DNA of 16,655 nt from Lactifluus volemus. Its lineage: Eukaryota > Basidiomycota > Agaricomycetes > Russulales > Russulaceae. Numbering within the stretch: the stretch's first letter is position 1; each line of letters opens with the position of its first letter. The translations under genes were made by a program, and so were the position numbers. The notes under the pieces are model-generated. The model was not told the DNA's origin, did no database searches, and worked only from the letters and a program-made list of their open reading frames with translations. This document shows positions 9,066 through 16,655 of the stretch, one piece after another. The stretch lies in NCBI GenBank assembly GCA_022376515.1, contig WTXI01000552.1, positions 1 through 16,655 on the forward strand, written 5' to 3'.

Positions 9066-9540
9066 TCAGAGGTCTGTCCCTTTCCGCGGGCCACCAGCGT
9101 TGTCAAGGTATTTACGAACGCTGGCACATCGCATCCATTTGCTGTGGTACAGTACCCCCAGATAGTCCACTTCCTCAAATGTCACCTTTCGTAACCACTT
9201 GGAGTCTCCATATCTCCAAATGACCAAAAAAATGAGGTGTACCCGTGACGTGCGGGCATGATGCACCGTATTGGCGCAACTCTTAACTTGAGGCCGAAAT
9301 TACCCGCAACAATGTCTAAACCAGCCAGGTTCCATGCCGGGTGTCCTCGGGCTTGAGATAATGACAGGCCATTTGTGTGCGCGACCTCGACAACTCCACT
9401 GATTGCGAGCTGGGAAAGGAAGAGGAACGCCCCTTCTGGTATCCAATTTGGCCTAGGCCCCCCTCCTTCATGTGAACCCTCATCACAACAGATACGTATA
9501 CGTTTGTCAGGGTAGTAAGATCGCGCTTTCAAAATCTAAT
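9066..9540 (-). pseudogene. Unrecognised coding-like segment with a probable frameshift
   Basis: Two overlapping minus-strand frames look coding: 9532-9182 (GGPRPNWIPEGAFLFLSQLA, HPAWNLAGLDIVAGNFGLKL) and 9266-9066 (YGDSKWLRKVTFEEVDYLGV, KYLDNAGGPRKGTDL). They would become one frame if the seven-T run in the middle (plus 9226-9232 region) had one more T. Neither starts with ATG, and the first is preceded by a plausible acceptor (ACAAATTAG at about 9541), so this would be a 3' exon. I do not recognise the protein. It may be a relic gene, or a live gene with an intron I have not resolved. Confidence 0.3.
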
Positions 9541-9630
9541 TTGTTGTTTCTGGCCACTTAACATGCACAGGTCTCCGGGGAACCAACACTAGTTACCAGT
9601 CATTGGTCATCAGGTCATCTTTTGGCCATA

Positions 9631-9933
9631 TCACAGATTCTTTCGCCTGCAGATTCCTAGATCTGTGGCGACCCATCGCCGATTGGCCCGACCATTGACG
9701 TGGACGAATCGGAAAACGGATATATATCTCGATATCAGATGCTCTATTCCGACTACTTGTTCTCGCACCTCCTGCAGGTTAGAAATCATAGTACACAGCT
9801 CACTCTGTTCTAGGCGGGGCTTATATATCTCCAGCACGAGGACATTAATCTGAGATGCAGAGAAACCAGCAAAGTTATTACGTGACTTGGCACGTCCGAC
9901 GCGTTCGGATCTAACTCAAAGCGAGACGATGTG
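9631..9933 (-). other. Exon-like open frame, helical, unrecognised
   Basis: A minus-strand frame stays open for about 100 codons: NNFAGFSASQINVLVLEIYK, then PRLEQSELCTMISNLQEVRE, then HLISRYISVFRFVHVNGRAN, ending RRKNL. The E/Q/L-rich part suggests a helical or coiled segment. No ATG stands at its beginning, so it would be an internal exon. It lies upstream of the segment at 9066-9540 on the same strand and could belong to the same gene or relic. The call rests only on composition and openness. Confidence 0.25.
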
Positions 9934-11697
9934 ACTAGGCGAGTCATATTTTTCTTGATTCTTGCCCCGACTCTAGTCTCTAGAACCTATTCTCCAGCTT
10001 ATCGAACCCTAATACAAGCTCGTAACATCGCCTGCCGCCGTGTTTCAGTACCTTGATCCGAAAGAGGCTGATATGCTGCCCTTATTGCGTGAAATGCGCC
10101 GAAAGCCCTCGTATTGGTATCACCGTGATGTGGTCCCTCATACAGGGTCACGGGCAAAGGTGGTCTACAATTATGACTGTCACAACGACCTTTGCGAGTG
10201 CCGGCATGGCCAGCAACAACCATACACCCGGCCGTTCAACTTACTGCAGGGCTGAACATGAGGAATATCGAACACCGTCCCTTAAATTGACGGCGACGCC
10301 GTGGCCTTGGACGGTAACACTGACAGCTTCAATTGGCAGTTGACATCGCCAAACGGCAAAGAACCAATATGTGCAATGCCAGCATAGATCAGAGTGTCCA
10401 TTCCTTCCAAGATTTCAACCGTGTGCCTGTTCAACACAGATAAGCACTTTCAAGTCACCGTTTTCCTGACCTGGCAATAAAGTTAGCTGCGTCTTTGCCC
10501 GGCTACTCGCACTTGCACCGCCGTATGTGCGCCACACTTTTGTCCGAATTTCTATCAAAGTGATACCCCATTATTGACATTGCACGATGCACAAAAAACG
10601 GCAGAGCCACGATTCCGTTCTCGTGGCAAAGCGCCCCATCTTGTTCGTGCCGATATCGGTATCCAGTTGTATAGATCTGTGCGATTTATGTCCACGAATA
10701 CTCAAAGGAAGGACCTACGGATGACCCAGACAATTGACAATGAACTTGGCGAACATCCACCACAGCTCCAACATAGATGAAGGCACGTGTATTTGTGGCA
10801 CCTCGGTGGTTTTAATCCTCCACGTCAGTGCAGGCCCCGCACAGTAGACCGACTAAATGACCGGCGGGTGGCAAACACAGCAATCGCTCATCGTTTTAAT
10901 CGCCCCACACACGACGCGACTGGTCCGTGCCGCGGTAGCTCCAGTGGGATTCTTCCCCCGATCCCCATTCATTTCACCCGGAGACAATGTCGCATACATT
11001 GAATGAAGAATCCGAAAAAAAAACAGGTACTCAACTTCCTTTTTACCAAATTCTTGTTCTCATCTTCTATCCAGTAAGGGGGTGGCGTCACAAAATGACT
11101 TACTCGTGTCCCTACTCAGGCTCGCCGTGGGGGCGCGCCCATCGCGAAAATGGTTTGAACGACGGTCTAGGTTCAGGCGCTGAAAGCTGGTTCAGTTCGT
11201 TACTGTATCATCCCCCCCGTTCGTTCACACTCCTCAATGGGAATCGCCGTAAGAGTTCGAAAAAAAAGGGAACAAATGCCGATTTTACTGATATCAAGAA
11301 ACGGCATAGCGCCAATTTCAATCACCGCCAAAACGCCGCAGTTCTAGATAGTGGTGTGGGGGGGAGGCAACGTTCCTAGTCATCAACGCCAGCGGCAAAA
11401 AAAGTGGATTCTCTCGCAACAAGAGTAATTTTCTGGAAATGGGTAATTTCTTTCACTCTTTGATCGATCGTCGTTCTTACAACCCCGTGCCGGGCAACTT
11501 TCAAGAAAAAACAAAAACAAAAGGGGGTGTATTTTCTACTGACACTGAAGGCAAATTTACTTCCTAGTACTTCTGGGCGAAATTCGATGATATTCATGAG
11601 CCCTGATCGGCAATAGGGGTTGTGGAGGAGTCTTGTGTTGAATCAAAGTCAAACTCTATTTCTCGAGTTCTAGTAGGAACTGCACACGCAGTGAGAC
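9934..11697. other. Long stretch without a supported gene
   Basis: Several short open frames occur on both strands. On the minus strand, pieces such as EGMDTLIYAGIAHIGSLPFG (near 10290-10430) and AFIYVGAVVDVRQVHCQLSG (near 10700-10770) look protein-like, but stops lie close by and no splice chain links them. On the plus strand an ATG at 10987 (MSHTLNEESEKKT) has a favourable ACAATG context and a GTACTC donor after it, but no acceptor restores a long frame. Relic genes or old transposon sequence are possible. Bases 11376-11697 would be the 3' side of the small gene that follows. Confidence 0.4.
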
Positions 11698-12009
11698 TTA
11701 GCGCCGCAACTGAATAACCGTTCCATGGGATTCCAACGCAAGCGCTCCTCCTTTCTCTATGATCCGTTCCGTCTTGCGAGGTGCGTACTTGTACTGTACA
11801 ACCCGTTCTCTTCTCTCTACCTTTTCCCAACTCGCCGAGTCTGTCTGTCAAGTAGTATGACCCGTCAAAGGCAAAATTCACCAGCTCCGAGTCACAGTGT
11901 CGGTGATCTTGAAACTGGAAAACGTCAGACGACAGCTTGACCGTTAAACAGGGGTGAGGTCTCCAATTCATATGCACGCTATAAGACTCTGTACCCCCGG
12001 CACGCTCAT
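11698..12009 (-). CDS. Small basic hypothetical protein (3 exons)
   Basis: The last exon (11698-11844) is the reliable part. It reads SASWEKVERRERVVQYKYAP, then RKTERIIEKGGALALESHGT, and ends VIQLRR before TAA. Its charged, helix-forming composition differs clearly from the shadow frames around it. Proposed upstream exons are 11978-12009 (MSVPGVQSLIA) and 11896-11914 (FKITDT), joined by a 63-bp intron with a CTGAC branch and TTTTCCAG acceptor, and a 51-bp intron with GTGACT donor. The product would be 65 aa. The 19-base exon is unusually small, so the 5' part may be wrong and more exons may lie upstream, where a T-rich tract precedes GATGAG. I do not recognise the family. The gene lies about 340 bp downstream of the Mtf2-like gene on the same strand. 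Confidence 0.4.
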
Positions 12010-12345
12010 CAAAGGAATCGAAAAAAAACAAAAACAGAAAGAGGTCTCAGCGGAATGGCTAATTTGTCTGAAACTTGAACCCCACGCGACGTTTGCTGGG
12101 GTGAGTAGGCTACTAAGAGCCAGCTTGGCTATAGCACCTTATGTACACTCAATAAAGTATTCGCTCCCAAAATGGGTCACGAGTGTGAGTGTGAGAGGAT
12201 GCCAACGACTTGGATTCGAAAGGGATGATTGATATTGAGGTGGGATGATGTGATTAACAACTGATTTTTTATGACTAGGATGTAGATGTGCAAAGAAAAA
12301 ATAATAAATGCGATAAAACGGTATTTGGGGCGAAAACAGTAAAAA
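12010..12345. other. Intergenic spacer between the small gene and the Mtf2-like gene
   Basis: This stretch lies between two minus-strand genes. It would carry the 3' untranslated region of the Mtf2-like gene and the promoter of the small gene. It contains short GTGTGAGTGTGAGAG-type repetition near 12184-12198 and A/T-rich parts near 12290-12310. I see no open frame with a splice chain. Confidence 0.4.
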
Positions 12346-13667
12346 TCACGATGACTGCAATGCTCGTCGACGGACTTGCGGATTATTTCCTAGCTCTGGC
12401 CATTCCCCGAAGCGGTACCCGGTATTCTCGTCCGCGGTTACTTCTGGATTTTTCCATACATCATGGCGCGCTCGTTGTGGCTTTCGCGATCGCTCGTCGA
12501 CTGTTGAAGGTCGTCGGGGTGTGCGACGAGCCGCAAGGCGCTCAATCGTATTGAGCATTATCCATACCTCGCCGCTTCCCGTCTCGGTCTCTTCAAGCCA
12601 AAGGGTACGCGCACCGGTCTCGCGACGAACATCATCCGCCAGAGCGCGCGTACGCGAATCGGGAGGGACTCCATTGGCTCGCATCTCTTCGAGGCCCGCA
12701 TGCACGCCGCGCAGATCGCGGAACGAACCCCAACGGGTCTCGAGCAACTCGTTATAAGCAGGTGTCGTACAGCCAAAGATGTAAGAGAGAGGGGAGAGGT
12801 TGCGTGCGTGGTCGAAGAGGGCAAGGGCGAGGTGGGGATCTTCGTACCTCTCGCGAGCGGCGTTCATCAACGCCTCCAAGAGGTGAGGATACATAGAAGG
12901 CTGAAGGTGACAGGGTGGCGGCTTTCCTGCGGCAAATGCTGCACGAGCAGCCTCCTCGGCGCGTATCGACGCACCAAAGACTTCACGCTCCGCCCACTCG
13001 AGCATTTCATGATCGGATGAACATAAAGCGAGTTGCTCTTTGAGCCTGTCGAGTTCCGTGTCTTCCCCAGTTTGACGTATGCGGGGGGTTTTGGACATCT
13101 TTTTCAGGAAACCACTAAGCGGGCCCCGGGTGTCAATATCGAGAGTGGTGGCAGCGTCATCTTCTGCAAGTTGACGCTCGTTTGCTGCAGAAAAGATCAT
13201 GTCGAACATTTCGTCGAACGCGGTCAGCTCTTGGTTGGTCATCGATTGACGACGTGGCTCTAGCGAGCTATTGTTCAACCCAGTACGAGGGGGCTTCTCG
13301 CGTCCCATGGGTGTAAGGGGGTGTCCTGTCGCGATGTCTTGGAAGACATGATCCCATGGGGAGTCTTTTGGAGAGAATATCGATGAGCTTCGTACAAGCA
13401 ACTATTAGCAGTGCTCAGTCATATTCGCAAAGGTGCGTACTTGTCGGCGGAGGAAGAAGGATGCGTGGTCTGAACTTGAGAGGAGTAACCACGTCTCGGG
13501 GCTAAGTCTGCCTTTGAAGTTAACCTATCATCGGGGAGAACGGTGAATCCTTGTGGACACAAGCGGCTTGACTTGTTGCCGGACGATCCACTTGCCACGG
13601 CATTGGAATGGAAAGTTACTGCGTAACGATGATGGCTGAGAGAGAAAAGAATGACAAGAGATACCAT
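12346..13667 (-). CDS. Mtf2-like mitochondrial protein
   Basis: Two exons (13441-13667 and 12346-13387) with a 53-bp intron (GTACGC...GTACGAAG, CTAAT branch) encode 422 aa in frame. The N-terminus is rich in S, R and K without acidic clusters, and holds LAPRRGYSSQ near residue 60, which resembles a mitochondrial processing site (R-x-Y/S-S). Next come FDEMFDMIFSA and acidic/basic linkers. The conserved core is YPHLLEALMNAARERYEDPH, then LALALFDHARNLSPLSYIFG, CTTPAYNELLETRWGSFRDL and LEEMRANGVPPDSRTRALAD. This matches my recollection of the fungal Mtf2/Nam1 C-terminal domain; the yeast protein couples mitochondrial transcription to RNA processing and translation. It lacks clear PPR repeats. Start caution: a strong polypyrimidine-CAG (CTTTTCTCTCTCAG) lies just inside the proposed first exon, so an additional 5' exon may replace the first residues. 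Confidence 0.7.
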
Positions 13668-14203
13668 GACAAACCGTTTGAAAGAGCAGATAAAGATTTT
13701 CGTAGCACTCTCCTTGAGTGATACATCACTCGGACATGCAAGACGCAAACCAACACACACGTTAACAGTATGACATAAGCCATTGTTTTTCCTTACTAAT
13801 CTTGTTGGATACAACAACTACTGAGCATCGACTCAGACGTATTCAAGCGCCACAAATACTCCCCCTTCCAACTTGAATGCACTCAGGTATCTCATCTAGC
13901 CCTTTACTACTAGGCCTTTATTATATCTCAGAATAGTTCGACCTGCCGTGCCAGTGGCACGCTTGATGCGTTGCTGTATAGGGCCGAATCACTAAGGTTC
14001 ATTACAATGAAAGCGATGTCCTGACCTAAGTAGCGTAGTCGATGAAGATTCCACGGCCGCGAGGAGGAGACAGCGACAGCGGTTGCCAGGAAGAAATAGT
14101 TTACAAAGTTCTTGTGACTGACTTTCAAGTTGGCCATACAACCTCCTTTTTCATTGTATGAGAAATTCATATTTAGCGTGAGGACTATGCTCTAGAGAGC
14201 GGC
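13668..14203. other. Upstream region of the Mtf2-like gene
   Basis: This stretch contains the probable promoter and 5' untranslated region of the Mtf2-like gene, and possibly an additional first exon. For example an ATG near 13781 (MAYVILLT) could splice in phase to the CAG acceptor at about 13635, although that intron would be longer than its neighbours. The minus-strand open frame at 13928-14170 is not supported by any motif. Confidence 0.35.
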
Positions 14204-14259
14204 CTGCAGGTCAAAGTTACCAAAGTGCGATTCACACTTCGGTAACCTTTGGCCTGCAG
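14204..14259. repeat. Imperfect inverted repeat (hairpin), 24-25 bp arms, 7-nt loop
   Basis: The left arm at 14204-14227 (CTGCAGGTCAAAGTTACCAA plus AGTG) pairs with the right arm at 14235-14259 (CACTTCGGTAACCTTTGGCC plus TGCAG). The arms have two mismatches and a one-base bulge, and both outer ends are CTGCAG. The loop is 7 nt. It lies in intergenic DNA far from supported genes. It could be the core of a very small inverted-repeat element, a structured RNA stem, or a chance palindrome; its length makes chance unlikely. Confidence 0.8.
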
Positions 14260-16655
14260 CTCGGAGCGCGTCAGGACCAAACCCAACATGCATCTATCAG
14301 GCATAGTACCTACTTGCGCCTTTTGAGTACGGAAGTGGCAGGTGGAGTTGGTGTGGAGGAGCAGGGGAAACCTGAAAATGGTTACAGGCGAGAAAGTGGT
14401 CATTCATCGTTGACCCAGGACCAGGAAATTGTGCCCGTGGCCATGCACAGCAGCACGTAATATGAGAGTACAAGGTTTCCTTTCGCAGGGGTGTTTTCCC
14501 TGATGGCATGAAAGTGTGCGAAAATGCGACGGGTGCAGTCCCTTGCAATCGGAGGTGAACATGTGCGGGTACGAAACGTACCTCGGTGATAATCATATAT
14601 GATCGGTGGTAAGAGGGGCGGAAAGAAGAGGATTCTGATTCATGGGGGGGTTGGCTTCGCTTCTCCAGCGATTCGGGAAAAAAGGTGGGGTTACACAAGG
14701 GTGACGCGGTGACGTCTGGACGATCGAATGAGAGCACGTAGCGTGGCTGGGCGAACGTCCGAGTGTTTGGAGGGAATCAAACCAGTTAACCAGTTAACAG
14801 GACAACAGACTCGGAGCACCTAAAGCCCCTTTCAATGTTGCTTGCAGGGTTGATGAGATCTAACGCGATACCCGGCGATACGAATGCGTTCTACTACTAG
14901 AGTCCCGAGTTCTATGATTACCGACAATATGGGCGCAGATGTTGTTGTAGATTTGTCAAATACAACGTTACGGTCCAGGCTCTACTACGCAAGCAGGATC
15001 AGTCCCTATAGAGCAGCATCGTGTTTGGACTAGGTCTCGGGTCGGTTCGCGCCACTTTGTAGCAGTCTATGAAGTAGCGGGCCGTTGTGGGTGAGGTGAA
15101 ACGTTGATGAGCGGGATGTGGCGTAAACACGTGTTGTCGGGGACACGGTGGAGGAGAAAAAAGATCGAGAACTTGCGGGTCGCTACCAAAGAAGATCAAA
15201 AGTCAGGCACACTGGCACCAGTTTGTCAAAGAGCTAGTGACCGGCCCTGACATGACTCAGCTGTAATTAACCACACGATCTCTTGCGACGTCGGAGAGCA
15301 TTTTTGACTGATCACCAACGGCGCCGGGCGGTGTACCACTGATGAATGAAAGGTTCAGAACGTGATGCCAAGGGCACCACCACATCGAAGAATCGATCGA
15401 AACGTGTCACAATTCAGATCCTGCAAGAGAACACTTGTACCTGGAGACATCAAGCAACTATCGAACAACAATTGCAATTTCATACTTGTGCAAAGTAGTA
15501 CGTAGGCGCGAATTTTGTGTTCAATGTGGTGATCCGCCAAAGTTTGCGGGGTTTAATCTGTTGCCAGGTTAACCCGTCAAAAGATTATGGTGCCTGTGCG
15601 CTCTCCGGAGGCTCGCTTTTTCCAATGAACGTAATGAACCACGACTTGGAATTTGTCTTCAGTTAACACGATCGAACTCGCAAGGTGCTGGGCAGCAGCA
15701 ACCACCGCGCGGATCCAACGGGCCGGGCCCTAACTTAGAAAGTGCCTCAGCCATAACTCAGCCATAACAATTTTTGAGCCGTCAAGAAAATTCCTCAATT
15801 GAAGGGCTGGTTCCACCAGCGGGGCCGAAAGCCCTCAAATCCCAATTTAGTACTAGCAGCGGTAGAACCAAAGTTGCGATGATGGGGGGGGAGGGGGAAG
15901 TTTCATTCCATTTTGTTTCGGGGATAATCTCTACCGCTGACGTTCTGCGGATGAGTAGATCGACTCGCCTCTAAATGAGGTTTAGTCATTTAGTACGTTC
16001 AGTGTTGAATCTGAGTTTTTTTTGGCCATCGCTAATTCATAATGCAGCCTCTGATCGATCGATTGCAATTAGCTCAGCGCTTGGTGTCAGTTTTGAACAG
16101 GGTGCAATATTTACGACGCCTGGGAATTGGTACCCTATATTCGGAAACCTTTGCTAAATACTGCACAAGGTAACTGTAGGGCGATCTCGTTGCTGTAAGT
16201 AGGAGGGATGTAATTAACCTTAACGGATATCAATATGTTGATATATATGTGTCGGAAATTGAGATGCATCTTGATCTGGGTCTCCCGGGATCCCCGTCTT
16301 TTCCAGTAGATATGTCGGTATGGTGCTAGCTCCCAAGACCTACAGTTATCTCTGTCGGACACATATCTCACCGCACGAGTATATTGGCTGCTTACCTAGC
16401 GTACGTTTTGGCCAAGCATGCCACCGTCATGCGACCTTCGGGACTTATTGAGGGCCAAGATGTAGACATTGTTCTGTCGTGGTGCGAGTGGATGAAACTA
16501 AAATGTCTCGCTTGTTTACTAACTCGGATGAAGAAACAACATGCGGCTTGCCACTCACGGAACAAGGAATGCGGCGTCTGATTGGCACACGAATGCATCG
16601 ATAACCTCTGCTCTCAGTAAGCAACGGTCATGTCTAGGGAATGCATTTAGCTTAC
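14260..16655. other. Right flank without a supported gene
   Basis: No open frame here carries a recognisable domain or a chain of splice sites. Protein-like scraps occur, such as GTSVLLQDLNCDTFRSILRC on the minus strand near 15370-15440 and FEQGAIFTTPGNWYPIFGN on the plus strand near 16095-16155, but each is short and isolated. Short tandem repeats are present at 14784-14799 (CAGTTAAC twice) and 15746-15767. The window end may cut into a gene that I cannot see. Confidence 0.4.
15746..15767. repeat. 2 x 11-bp tandem repeat (CTCAGCCATAA)
   Basis: Two perfect adjacent copies of CTCAGCCATAA lie in non-coding DNA. No function is evident. Confidence 0.9.

Noticed and set aside
9999..10343. Plus- and minus-strand open frames in this interval
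   Set aside because: They overlap on opposite strands with similar lengths, lack motifs, and cannot be linked by good splice sites.
10987..11379. Plus-strand open frame beginning MSHTLNEESEKK
   Set aside because: The ATG context and a following GTACTC donor are attractive, but no acceptor gives a long frame and the unspliced frame has no coding character.
16237..16370. Inverted copies of ATATGTGTC-like sequence
   Set aside because: Only about ten bases match, in A/T-rich DNA; too weak for terminal repeats of an element.
1..16655. CRISPR arrays, tRNA or rRNA genes, insertion sequences, bacterial operons
   Set aside because: None was seen; gene structure is eukaryotic with spliceosomal introns. 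I found no tRNA-like T-arm/A-box pair and no spaced repeat array.

Overview
The window reads as nuclear DNA of a filamentous basidiomycete, probably an Agaricomycete. Genes are cut by many short introns (about 51-73 bases) with GT...AG ends and CTAAC/CTGAC-like branch sites. The two recognisable conserved genes, a WW-WW-MyTH4-RhoGAP protein and an Mtf2-like mitochondrial protein, are typical of such genomes. The organism call is inference; no rRNA, tRNA or organelle sequence helps to place it.

Layout. Bases 1-936 hold nothing I can support beyond low-complexity runs. Bases 937-5267 are a direct tandem duplication of a unit of about 2.1-2.2 kb (A 937-3056, B 3057-5267). Each unit carries, on the minus strand, a six-exon paralog of a fungal family that resembles PD-(D/E)XK nuclease-fold proteins. 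Downstream of each gene lies a shorter conserved stretch that still shows coding-type substitution and looks like a decayed second gene. Bases 5508-8509 (minus) are a complete eight-exon RhoGAP gene of the ARHGAP39 type, 867 codons plus stop, with one intron that appears to use a GC-AG splice pair. Bases 8510-11697 are gene-poor, with exon-like or relic open frames on the minus strand at 9066-9933. A small spliced minus-strand gene probably lies at 11698-12009. The Mtf2-like gene occupies 12346-13667 (minus) and has a mitochondrial-type N-terminus. From 13668 to the end I see no gene I can defend, only a strong 24-25 bp hairpin at 14204-14259 and short tandem repeats.

Working together. All supported genes lie on the minus strand, but nothing suggests an operon or cluster. 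The RhoGAP would act in Rho/Cdc42-type GTPase signalling, and the Mtf2-like protein in mitochondrial RNA or translation biology. The tandem nuclease-like paralogs are the accessory, fast-changing part of the window.
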